A program made the position numbers and the translations under genes. The notes under the pieces were generated by a model, which saw only the letters and a list, made by a program, of their open reading frames with translations, searched no databases and was not told where the DNA came from. A DNA stretch of 30,412 bases, taken from positions 1-30,412 of the forward strand of contig DAOWCY010000072.1 in NCBI GenBank assembly GCA_030639305.1. The letters run 5' to 3'. Shown here piece after piece: positions 23,116 through 30,316 of the stretch. The first letter of the stretch is position 1. Each line of letters opens with the position of its first letter. The stretch is from JAGLQA01 sp023135565 (lineage in GTDB: Bacteria > Acidobacteriota > Aminicenantia > UBA2199).

Positions 23116-23700
23116 CTACCGGCAGCGCCGCCAGTCGGAAGCGCCATAAAACGCTTCAAGCTCCGACCAGAAATCTTTCATGTCACAGGTCATAATCAAT
23201 AAGTCCTGGATTTCGCTCTCCTGGTCACGTACATAGTCGGGGATCAATGTCTCTTCACGGAAGCCGAGCCGGCGACAAATCTTGCGCACCGCTACCTGGG
23301 GTCTCATCATTTTAGCGACCAATTTTTCTATTTTTTTCTCCGCTGCCAGCAGGTAAAGTTCTCTTAATATCATCAAACCCAACCCTTTACGCCGGAATTT
23401 CCAGGAAACCACCAACCTGATTTCTCCGTGCTTTTTGCGCCACTCTTCGCCGGGCAGCTCGAGCCTGCCCTCCGCACAGAGCTTATCTCCGCAAAATACG
23501 CCGATCCAGGTAACACCCCTGTTTTTCGCGGAACGAACCCTGTTCTCGACGACATCTTTTTTGGTGACATCGAGCCTGAGATATCTCCTGTCTGCGAGAG
23601 GAAGCGTACCGTATAATGCCATCAATCGGTCTATGTCATCATTGGTAAGGTCCCGGATCACTAATTGAGTGCCGTCTTTCAACGTTTCTTTTTTTTCCAA
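23116..23700 (-). CDS. GNAT-family N-acetyltransferase
   Basis: This 194-residue protein has the GNAT core (about 10-155): an N-terminal LVIRDLTNDDIDRLMALYGT segment and the acetyl-CoA pyrophosphate loop WKFRRKGLGLMILRELYLLA, which fits the (R/Q)xxGxG/A pattern. The substrate cannot be read from sequence. I chose the TTG at 23700 because a near-perfect AAAGGAGGTGA ribosome binding site lies 8 nt upstream; a GTG at 23709 would overlap that site. The gene is convergent with metH, 31 bp apart. The C-terminal helix (about 165-194) is outside the usual core. Confidence 0.82.
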   Translation of the reverse strand: MEKKETLKDGTQLVIRDLTNDDIDRLMALYGTLPLADRRYLRLDVTKKDVVENRVRSAKNRGVTWIGVFCGDKLCAEGRLELPGEEWRKKHGEIRLVVSWKFRRKGLGLMILRELYLLAAEKKIEKLVAKMMRPQVAVRKICRRLGFREETLIPDYVRDQESEIQDLLIMTCDMKDFWSELEAFYGASDWRRCR

Positions 23701-23971
23701 AAAAATCACCTCCTTTTAAAATATTTATCTCTACATCGGAGAGACATATAAAAACTGCAGTTCTCGCTGAGGTATGAATACAAGGGGGCGTCCGCGCCCT
23801 ATGAGGGGCACGGGAATTCTTTATCCAACCGGTTTGAGAAAAAAACTTGTTCTTTTAACAAATATTCAAAAACGATTAGTGAAAAGACAAAAAATCAAGT
23901 TACACTTATATAATAGAGTAACTTTTGAAAAATTTCAACAAACGGGAACTTTTTTTTCTCTCTTACGAAAA
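23701..23971. other. AT-rich intergenic stretch
   Basis: No gene supported. It contains the acetyltransferase ribosome binding site, a GC-repeat fragment (GGGGCGTCCGCGCCCTATGA at 23784-23803) and an AT-rich block with TTACAC and TATAAT words (about 23899-23918) that resembles a promoter but has no gene after it. A weak 84-codon frame (23774-24028) runs into the next gene's 3' end on the other strand. Confidence 0.5.
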
Positions 23972-25441
23972 TTAAATACCGAAATATTTCTTCATGCGTT
24001 TAAAAATATTTTCACTGTCTTTTTTTAAAAATTGTGAATCCAGCGGCTCCCGCTTTTTTAATTCCGATAATTTCGCTTTCCGCAAAGCAATCACCTGGGA
24101 TAATTTTTTCGCAGTCTGCTCGTTTATTTTTACCGCCTCTTTGAATTTTTCGGAAGGTATCTTGAGGATTTTACTCTCTTTAGATACACGCACTGCGGCA
24201 CTGGTCTTCTCCCCGGTAAAAAGAGACATTTCGCCCACATAGTCGCTGCTGCCCAGCTTGACTAAAACCTTTTTGTTTTTGATAACTTCTACTTCTCCTT
24301 CGATTACTAAATAGAAATCCCGCGCCGCCTCTCCTTCCCGGATTAAAATTTCCCCGGGGCAGTGCAGGCCGATTGCCACGTCTTCCGCCAGGGCGGTCAA
24401 CCCCTCTGAACCGATGGTTTTAAACAATTCATTATTCTTTAATAGATCGGTCACAGCGGAGTCGATGATTTTTTCTTCTTGTTCTTTTTTTATGTATACA
24501 TCTCTTATAGGGAAAGGAATTTGTATATGATTACGCTTAAATTCATACCAGGTTTTTCTGCGGATCTCGCTTTTGATGATGTCCTGTACTGAATAGTCCC
24601 GCAGCCAGAATTTGATTTCATAATTCACGGAAAAATCGGCGAATTCTTTGACCAGAACTAAAGGAGCGGGTTTTTTTAATACCTCTTCTACCGAATCCAG
24701 CACCCGGTGCAGCGCTTCGATGACCTGGCCGGGGGTGTTTTTGTAACTGGCTCCGATACCCAGCCGCAGGGCAAAACTCTCCACCGCGGAACCGAAATTG
24801 GCAACTTTTTCTTTAGACGCTAATTGGTTGGGTATCAAAATCAACACGTTGTCCACAGTGCGCAGGATAATGGCCCGCCAGCGCAGTTGTTCGATTTTGC
24901 CCTCGAATTCGCCGATCCTGACCCAGTCGCCGGTTTTTAGCGATTCTTCGAAGTTCAACGCGACACCGGAGAAAAGGTCGCCCAATAAGTCCTGGAGAGC
25001 GAAACCGATAACTACTGTCAGCACCGCGGAGGAAGCCAGGACAACCGTTATTTTCATGTTCAGGTAGTAATTGGCGATGAACAGCAGCCCGATGATATAC
25101 AGGATGATGACGAATATATCCCGGAACAGCCTTAGATTCTTCGTGTCCCGCTTAATCGAAAGCAGGAAATCGAATACCAGGAAAGTAGAGATTTTTACCA
25201 GCACAACCAGGGAAAAAAACAAGATTAAGAGCCAGAGGACAAAATCCAACTCTTCCGATTGGAAAATTTTGGCTACGAAATTGATTTTGAGTACAGCTAT
25301 GGGCAAGCTGAGGTAGAGTAGGGTGAGTAGGTAGGGGATAACGGGTTTTAGTTTAAAGAAGATGCCTCTTCTCTTTGCTAAGTAGAAAAATATGATGATC
25401 AGTGACAGGAAAGTAACAGGCAAAGTAAGATACCAACTCAT
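23972..25441 (-). CDS. MscS-family channel with cyclic-nucleotide-binding domain
   Basis: This 489-residue protein has about five membrane helices (near 5-22, 33-52, 65-90, 106-125 and 130-158). The last is the MscS pore helix with VIGFALQDLLGDLFSGV, followed by the beta domain (EESLKTGDWVRIGEFEGKIE) and alpha/beta vestibule (about 160-315). Residues about 337-455 are a CRP-like cyclic-nucleotide-binding domain with a phosphate-binding cassette GEMSLFTGEKTSAAV (403-417); it keeps the Gly-Glu but has Thr-Ser where cAMP binders usually have Arg-(Ser/Ala). The likely role is a ligand-modulated small-conductance channel for ions or solutes. The ATG at 25441 coincides with the predicted transcript start. 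No ribosome binding site is seen. Confidence 0.9.
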   Translation of the reverse strand: MSWYLTLPVTFLSLIIIFFYLAKRRGIFFKLKPVIPYLLTLLYLSLPIAVLKINFVAKIFQSEELDFVLWLLILFFSLVVLVKISTFLVFDFLLSIKRDTKNLRLFRDIFVIILYIIGLLFIANYYLNMKITVVLASSAVLTVVIGFALQDLLGDLFSGVALNFEESLKTGDWVRIGEFEGKIEQLRWRAIILRTVDNVLILIPNQLASKEKVANFGSAVESFALRLGIGASYKNTPGQVIEALHRVLDSVEEVLKKPAPLVLVKEFADFSVNYEIKFWLRDYSVQDIIKSEIRRKTWYEFKRNHIQIPFPIRDVYIKKEQEEKIIDSAVTDLLKNNELFKTIGSEGLTALAEDVAIGLHCPGEILIREGEAARDFYLVIEGEVEVIKNKKVLVKLGSSDYVGEMSLFTGEKTSAAVRVSKESKILKIPSEKFKEAVKINEQTAKKLSQVIALRKAKLSELKKREPLDSQFLKKDSENIFKRMKKYFGI

Positions 25442-25447
25442 GGTTGA

Positions 25448-25476
25448 ATTGTATACTTTTTCTAAAAATTATTCAA
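25448..25476 (-). promoter_or_regulatory. Promoter of a leaderless MscS/cNMP transcript
   Basis: On the minus strand, TTGAAT (25476-25471), 17-bp spacer, TACAAT (25453-25448), then six bases and the ATG at 25441. The predicted +1 is the A of the start codon. Confidence 0.55.
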
Positions 25477-25533
25477 GCCCTGCGGCCCCTGCCGGGGGTA
25501 GAACAGCTCCAGCGAAAATCAAAAGCGCTCTTA
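25477..25533 (+). repeat. Partial intergenic element (GC half and tail)
   Basis: AAGCCCTGCGGCCCCTGCCG followed directly by GCGAAAATCAAAAGCGCTC; the AT arms are missing. It lies immediately before the full copy at 25534 and shares its GCGAAAATCAAAAGCGC tail. Confidence 0.65.
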
Positions 25534-25618
25534 GCTCCGCAGGCCCTGCCGGGGGCCAAACTTTTAAAAAAGTTTGATCAAAACTTTTTATAATTGAGAA
25601 GCGAAAATCAAAAGCGCA
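25534..25618 (+). repeat. Intergenic element, copy 9
   Basis: CTCCGCAGGCCCTGCCGGGG, AT arms 25557-25589, tail ATAATTGAGAAGCGAAAATC with a short internal duplication. It lies between the starts and ends of two minus-strand genes. Confidence 0.85.
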
Positions 25619-25647
25619 CCCTGTGGCGCGGCGCGAGCGCCGATTAT

Positions 25648-26325
25648 CTAATCGCCGCGGTTGAGACCGGGAAAATGAATGGCCCTATAAACGACATTGA
25701 TAATCACCTGTGCCAAAACCAACAAAATAATGATGTCCAGCAGGTTCAATAGAGAAAACACAAATATGATAAAAATCGCTAAACCCCTGGCCGCTGCCGA
25801 TTGCCCGGTTTTTTTATCCTCTAAATAAGCCAGGGAAATGTAGTAGAGATTCAATTGTAGAAAATAGAGAGCATTGGCGAAAAGCGCCGCCAGGAAAAAT
25901 ATTAAATTGCCCGAATAAATATAGTAACCGACAGCTATCGATGTAAAAATCAAAAAATCCGAAAGCCGGTCTAAAATAAGGTCTAAGTAGGCCCCGAAAC
26001 GGGTGCACATGTCTTTGGACCGGGCCAACTGCCCGTCGGCGCAGTCGAAGACGGAGGACAATTGGGTGAAAATCCCCCCAAAAATAAAAAACAGGGGTTC
26101 ACCGAAACAATAAAAAACACCGGCAATAACAGCCATGTAAAAAGAGACATAGGTGAGATGGTTGGGCGTTACACGGGTATTAAAAACAGCGCGCACGATC
26201 AGCGAAGCCAGGGGGCGGGTGAAATACCTCTCTACCCTGAGATAGCTGAGAATAGGGTATTTGGTCTCCTCTTTCAAAGACTTGCGAAAACTAAATTCAG
26301 GCGGTTTCTTTTCTTTTTTTTCCAT
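25648..26325 (-). CDS. CDP-alcohol phosphatidyltransferase family protein
   Basis: This 225-residue integral membrane protein carries the complete catalytic signature DxxDGxxAR-x8-GxxxDxxxD: Asp94, Asp97, Gly98, Ala101, Arg102, Gly111, Asp115 and Asp119. It has about six membrane helices. The family displaces CMP from a CDP-alcohol to build phospholipid head groups or link phospho-alcohols. The divergent neighbour is a cytidylyltransferase that could make its CDP-alcohol substrate, so the pair may build a CDP-glycerol- or CDP-polyol-dependent envelope lipid. It is not clearly PgsA or PssA; an inositol-phosphate-type synthase is another option. The start at 26325 is 5 nt from a -10 box and lacks a ribosome binding site. 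Confidence 0.88.
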   Translation of the reverse strand: MEKKEKKPPEFSFRKSLKEETKYPILSYLRVERYFTRPLASLIVRAVFNTRVTPNHLTYVSFYMAVIAGVFYCFGEPLFFIFGGIFTQLSSVFDCADGQLARSKDMCTRFGAYLDLILDRLSDFLIFTSIAVGYYIYSGNLIFFLAALFANALYFLQLNLYYISLAYLEDKKTGQSAAARGLAIFIIFVFSLLNLLDIIILLVLAQVIINVVYRAIHFPGLNRGD

Positions 26326-26330
26326 GTATT

Positions 26331-26359
26331 ATTTTATAGCGATAGGAAAATAATTTCAA
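26331..26359 (-). promoter_or_regulatory. Promoter of the CDP-alcohol transferase gene
   Basis: On the minus strand, TTGAAA (26359-26354), 17-bp spacer, TAAAAT (26336-26331), then five bases and the ATG at 26325. It is back to back with the cytidylyltransferase promoter, leaving about 42 bp between the two -35 boxes. Confidence 0.55.
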
Positions 26360-26401
26360 GGGGAAAACCTTTTTTTTAAACTGGATAGTTACCGTTTTTG
26401 G

Positions 26402-26429
26402 TTGACAGCGGTTGTCTATATGTTATATT
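26402..26429 (+). promoter_or_regulatory. Promoter of the cytidylyltransferase gene
   Basis: TTGACA at 26402-26407, 16-bp spacer, TATATT at 26424-26429. The ATG at 26440 is 10 nt after the -10, so the leader is at most a few nucleotides. Confidence 0.6.
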
Positions 26430-26439
26430 ATTGGAAACA

Positions 26440-26862
26440 ATGGAAAAAGAAAAAAAGTTAGTCCTAGGCTTTACCAGCGGTGTCTTCGATCTCTTTCACG
26501 TGGGCCACCTGAATATCTTGAAACGGGCCAAATCCCTTTGTGACCGCCTGATAGTGGGCGTAACCATAGACGAGTTGGTAAGTTACAAAAATGTGCAGGC
26601 GGTGATACCTTTCGAGGAAAGAATCGAAATCGTGCAAAGCATAAAACATGTAGACCTGGCCGTTCCCCAGGACAACTTAGATAAATTGACCATGTGGAAG
26701 AAATTGAAATTCGACGTCATGTTTATCGGGGACGATTGGTACGATACGGAACGGTTTAAAAAATTCGAAGCCGATTTGCAGGCAGTGGGTGTAAAAATCA
26801 TCTATCTCCCCTACACCCAAAAAGTCTCCACCAGCAATATTAAGGAAAGAATAAAGGAGTAA
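26440..26862 (+). CDS. TagD-like cytidylyltransferase (glycerol-3-phosphate type)
   Basis: This 140-residue nucleotidyltransferase has the HxGH motif in GVFDLFHVGHLNIL (His20-Val-Gly-His23), a VGVTIDELV segment and the C-terminal STSNIKERI, equivalent to the ISTTxI(K/R) signature of TagD/ECT enzymes. It should join CTP and a phospho-alcohol to give a CDP-alcohol and pyrophosphate. Length and pattern fit glycerol-3-phosphate cytidylyltransferase; ethanolamine-phosphate is the alternative. The divergent CDP-alcohol phosphatidyltransferase could use its product, and the glycerol-3-phosphate dehydrogenase in this window acts on the same possible substrate. I chose the ATG at 26440; a longer in-frame start at 26398 lies upstream of the promoter. 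Confidence 0.88.
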   Translation: MEKEKKLVLGFTSGVFDLFHVGHLNILKRAKSLCDRLIVGVTIDELVSYKNVQAVIPFEERIEIVQSIKHVDLAVPQDNLDKLTMWKKLKFDVMFIGDDWYDTERFKKFEADLQAVGVKIIYLPYTQKVSTSNIKERIKE

Positions 26863-27131
26863 TTACTCGAATAAATAAAACTCTACTTCTTTGCGGCCCT
26901 GCACCACTACCCCGGCGGGGTGAAAAGAACCCGCCTCTTGTGAAACCCATGCTCTTCTTGGTCCCGACATAACAAACCTTCGAATGTAGATTAATTGTTA
27001 GGTGTGTTATGTTTTCTCTCTTCCTGAACGTCCTGTTTTTGACGGCATTCAACCATCAGCTTCGCGCTGCTTCGATTTTTTCCTTTCCCGGTAAGCGCCG
27101 CTGTTATTTTTTGGCGGCAGGATATAGGCCG
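26863..27131. other. Convergent intergenic region with hairpins
   Basis: No gene supported. It contains a GC hairpin (GGCGGG with CCCGCC near 26914-26935), an 11-bp stem with one mismatch (CATAACAAACC near 26969 with GGTGTGTTATG near 27001) and GC-repeat fragments. It may hold a two-way terminator for the converging genes, but lacks a clear T-run. Confidence 0.45.
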
Positions 27132-28259
27132 CTAAACAAGTGCACGGCGCGACAGCGTAAACTTAAAACTTGCCCCTTTCCCGGGAGCGCTGATGACAGA
27201 GATAGTACCCTTGTTTTTCTCTACGAACTCTTTACACAAAATCAGTCCTAAGCCGCTGCCCTTTTCCATGTGCGTTCCGGCTGTAGTTATCTGCTTATCG
27301 ATCTGGAAAAGCCCCGGGATATCTTCTAAATTTATGCCGATACCGGTATCGGCAACCGTAATTTCGATAAAATTATCGCTCTCCGACGCACTTATCTTTA
27401 CCTTGCCGCCGGTATTTGTGAATTTTACCGCATTGGATAAAAGATTGCGAATTACCACCCGGATCATATTCCTATCGGCAAAGGCATAAGTTTCGTTTAC
27501 AATCCTGGAAATTATTTTGATACCTTTTTTTTCGGCACTTTCCCGGGTCAGATCGATACTTCCATCCACCAGTTCACCGATGTCTAATTTCTCAGGACGG
27601 CATTTGATTACCCCCCGCTGTGACATAGACCATTCCAGCAGGTTTTCCAGCAAAGCAGCGAGAAGCTGGGTACCGGAATATAATTTCTGGATATACTCTT
27701 TTTTTTTGTCCTCGCTGCAAAGGTTGTATTTTTTATGCAAGAACTCCACACTTAACGATAAAACCTGTAAAGGGTTCCTCAAATCATGGGCAAGAACAGA
27801 AAAGAACCTATCTTTGGTGGCGTTTAATTCTTTTAAGGATTCACGGGCGAACTTTAATTCTAAGTGGGTCTTTATCCTGGACAGCAGTTCCGCCCTATTG
27901 AAGGGCTTGGTTACATAATCCACTGCCCCGACGTTAAACCCCCGGATCACATCTTCTTCATCTATCCTGGCGGTAAGGAAAATAACCGGGATATCTTTTG
28001 TAGCCGGGTCCTTCTGCAGCCGCTCACAAACCTCGAAACCGTCTAACCCGGGCATCATCACGTCTAACAGTATCAGGTCGGGTTGGGCTTTGGAGATAGC
28101 GGTAAGCGCAAGATTACCATTGCCTGCTGCTGCCATACGGAAATTGCCTTTTTTTAACATATTGTACAACACCCGCAGGTTGGTAGGCTCGTCTTCAGCT
28201 ATAAAAATTAAAGGTTGGTACCCTTCTGCTTTAAGCGTTTCATTTTTCACAGGTATCAT
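27132..28259 (-). CDS. Receiver domain-histidine kinase (response regulator/sensor hybrid)
   Basis: This 375-residue soluble protein has an N-terminal receiver domain (about 16-133) with phospho-acceptor Asp66 in LILLDVMMPG, Thr96 and Lys118. It is followed by a HisKA dimerisation domain with His158 in AHDLRNPLQ and an HATPase domain with N box (NLLSNAVKFT), DTGIG (304-308) and GSGLG (334-338). All catalytic residues are present. The receiver-first order is typical of kinases that take phosphate from an upstream kinase to switch their own output. There is no membrane segment. The ATG at 28259 lies inside a predicted -10; the GTG at 28250 fits the predicted transcript start (TTGACT, 17 bp, TATCAT) better. 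The next gene upstream on this strand is the kinase-nuclease fusion. Confidence 0.9.
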   Translation of the reverse strand: MIPVKNETLKAEGYQPLIFIAEDEPTNLRVLYNMLKKGNFRMAAAGNGNLALTAISKAQPDLILLDVMMPGLDGFEVCERLQKDPATKDIPVIFLTARIDEEDVIRGFNVGAVDYVTKPFNRAELLSRIKTHLELKFARESLKELNATKDRFFSVLAHDLRNPLQVLSLSVEFLHKKYNLCSEDKKKEYIQKLYSGTQLLAALLENLLEWSMSQRGVIKCRPEKLDIGELVDGSIDLTRESAEKKGIKIISRIVNETYAFADRNMIRVVIRNLLSNAVKFTNTGGKVKISASESDNFIEITVADTGIGINLEDIPGLFQIDKQITTAGTHMEKGSGLGLILCKEFVEKNKGTISVISAPGKGASFKFTLSRRALV

Positions 28260-28391
28260 GATAATAAAAAACCGGAAAAAAGTCAACCCCTAAACAGACA
28301 AACGGGCATTCGAGAATTCTTCAGGGTTTGCCTCCGGCAGTCCTTCAACACCTCATCATTCATCACTCATAATGCAATTCAGCCCCAGCTA

Positions 28392-29807
28392 TCAGTTGTC
28401 GGTACTCAGCGGGGTTAACTCATCTATTAATTCTTCTTCTGCGGGAAGATATTTTTCATATTCAGAAACCCTGTTTTGTCCCCTGTTTTTGGGAAGAACA
28501 TATTTAACCGCTATCTTTTCTTCCTCGAAGCAAATAATCAACCCGAGAGTAGGATTATCACCCTCCTGCTTCTCTTCCTTTTCAAAATAACGAATGTAAA
28601 AATCCATCTGGGTCTCATCCATATGATTCAACAGCCCGGTTTTTAAATAAACAAGGAAAAAACATTTTAATACATAATGATAAAACACTAAGTCAACAAT
28701 AAAAAAATCATCACCTATGGTAACCCGTCTGCGCCTGGAAATAAACGCAAAACCTTTGTCCGATTCCAGTAAGAATACCTGCAGCTTATCTAACAGCACC
28801 GCTTCCATGTTTTCCACCGGGAGATACTTACCCTCACTGCCGGGAGATTTAGCCGGCTCTTTCCCGGTAAACAGTTTTCTGAAGCCATTTTTCCCCGCAA
28901 AAAATGGGCCTTTAAAAAATTTATTCTTGCCTTTGCCCGTTTTTCCTAAGCCCTGGATATCTTTCAAGAAATATTCCGCCTTGCGATACCTCAGCCGCGG
29001 TTCTTTGGCCATGGCTTTTTCTATTATCCGCTGCAGCCTAACCGGAGCAGCAGGGTTTTTCTTCCTTATGTCGGGCACCGGGTTATTGATGTGCCCCTGC
29101 ATGATCTCCAGTGTTTTGCCGTCAAAAGGCACCTCCCCGGTCACCATCTGGTAAAGGATGACGCCATAAGAATATATGTCGATGCCGGGCACTATTTTTT
29201 CCCGGAATTGTTCAGGCGCCATATATGGAGGTGTGCCCGGGACATACCCTTTCTCCGAGGCATGGGAGCCTTTTAAAATATCCCTGGCAATACTAAAATC
29301 TATAATCACTATCCGCCCGGTTTCCTTTTCTAAAAGAATATTATCGGGTTTTAAATCCCGGTGTATCAAACCGTTTTCGTGCATATAACCTACAGCAGGT
29401 AAAATAGCCCCGGATATCTTCAATATCTCTTTAAACTGCAGCCTTTTTTTCTCTGTGATTAAGGCGTCTAAACTTTTCCCTTCGATAAACTCCATTATTA
29501 AATAAGGAAACGTATCTTCACCGCCTATATTATATATCGAAACAATGTTATGGTGTTTGCATTTGGCTATCGCCTCCGCCTCCTTTATAAAACGGTTCCT
29601 GGCTTCTTCTCTTTTTTCATCGCTCTCTTCGGTTAGGTCATAAAGATTCAGTATTTTCAGCGCACAATCCCTACTCAGGTTTCGATCTCTTATCTTGAAA
29701 ACCCTGCCGCAGCCGCCCTGCCCCAAATAGTCTAATAAATCGAATTTAGGACTCAGCTTTTTTTTCAGAATTTTTAATTCGATATAGTCTTGCCAAACTA
29801 TGTTCAT
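28392..29807 (-). CDS. Ser/Thr protein kinase fused to DUF1016/YhcG-type PD-(D/E)XK domain
   Basis: This 471-residue protein joins two families. Residues about 20-285 are a eukaryote-like (PknB-type) kinase: glycine loop GQGGCG (29-34), Lys51, Glu76, HRD (149-151) with Lys153 and Asn156, DFS in place of DFG (170-172), APE (197-199) and Asp210. A basic Gly/Lys linker (about 286-327) follows. Residues about 330-465 match the C-terminal nuclease domain of DUF1016/YhcG proteins: KGFAFISRRRR, Asp372 in IVDLVFYH, then LVYLKTG with Lys389, QMDFY (400-404) and ...KYLPAEEELIDEL. The family has Asp or Glu before the LK; here it is Tyr387, so cutting may be impaired. No membrane segment or sensor domain is seen. 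The ATG at 29807 has a weak AGGG ahead. Both halves read in one uninterrupted frame. Confidence 0.88.
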   Translation of the reverse strand: MNIVWQDYIELKILKKKLSPKFDLLDYLGQGGCGRVFKIRDRNLSRDCALKILNLYDLTEESDEKREEARNRFIKEAEAIAKCKHHNIVSIYNIGGEDTFPYLIMEFIEGKSLDALITEKKRLQFKEILKISGAILPAVGYMHENGLIHRDLKPDNILLEKETGRIVIIDFSIARDILKGSHASEKGYVPGTPPYMAPEQFREKIVPGIDIYSYGVILYQMVTGEVPFDGKTLEIMQGHINNPVPDIRKKNPAAPVRLQRIIEKAMAKEPRLRYRKAEYFLKDIQGLGKTGKGKNKFFKGPFFAGKNGFRKLFTGKEPAKSPGSEGKYLPVENMEAVLLDKLQVFLLESDKGFAFISRRRRVTIGDDFFIVDLVFYHYVLKCFFLVYLKTGLLNHMDETQMDFYIRYFEKEEKQEGDNPTLGLIICFEEEKIAVKYVLPKNRGQNRVSEYEKYLPAEEELIDELTPLSTDN

Positions 29808-30316
29808 AAAGATACCCTACGAAAATGTTCCAATTTTCTATAATTGTAGACTACGAAACCGACTCACAATTATCTTGAGCTATAAAGCTCCTTTAGTTAA
29901 GCTCCCGGGTTTCAAGCTGTCCGGGCTAAACATTATTATACCATGAATGGCTTGCTATTATCAACTTATTCCCGGAACTATCCAGTTTTTCCAAAACTGG
30001 ACAGCTCTTTTTCAATTTTCCGGAATAGTTACAGCTTAAATTTGATAAAGTCTCCGGGAACTTTATTAATACCGTGGAGTTTTTTTCTCCTGGAACTTTG
30101 TTGGGTGGGTTTCTGATTGGAGCAAGCCGGGGGCTGTCGGTGCTGCTTTTTGCCACGTGGCTTTTTTTAAGGTGGCGGAGGGTGACCGGGTGGTGGTCGG
30201 ATGGTGCGAAAGTGCGGCAAAACCCTTTATTGATGCGGGTAGCGAAAGGTGGTGGGAAGTGGTGGATTTTCGGGGCCGGTGCGAAAGCGCTGATTAAAGT
30301 CGGTGCGAGGTAGAGG
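29808..30316. other. Intergenic region with several hairpins, no supported gene
   Basis: Contains an ATAATTGT/ACAATTAT inverted repeat (about 29839-29873), a GAGCT/AGCTC stem (about 29878-29891), a perfect 8-bp stem CCAGTTTT/AAAACTGG (29982-30000) followed by a T-run (about 30008-30013), and a G-rich block from about 30090. A 79-codon frame at 30074-30313 has an odd Trp/Gly/Arg-rich product and no family resemblance, so I do not call it. The G-rich block may be part of the element that continues past the window. Confidence 0.5.
29982..30013. terminator. Possible terminator-like hairpin
   Basis: CCAGTTTT (29982-29989) pairs with AAAACTGG (29993-30000) across a 3-nt loop, and a run of five T ends at 30013. 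The stem is AT-rich and an intervening ACAGCTC weakens the case. Confidence 0.3.

Noticed and set aside
23774..24028. 84-codon plus-strand ORF
   Set aside because: It starts in a GC-repeat fragment and ends inside the MscS/cNMP gene on the other strand, with no recognisable domain.
2771..25618. CRISPR-like array from the recurring element
   Set aside because: Copies are kilobases apart, in both orientations, with no regular spacers and no cas genes.
26840..27052. 70-codon minus-strand ORF between converging genes
   Set aside because: The composition is irregular, it crosses hairpins, it has no ribosome binding site, and it overlaps the cytidylyltransferase end.
30074..30313. 79-codon plus-strand ORF at the right end
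   Set aside because: The product is a Trp/Gly/Arg-rich string without homology pattern, and the G-rich DNA looks like part of a non-coding or mobile element.
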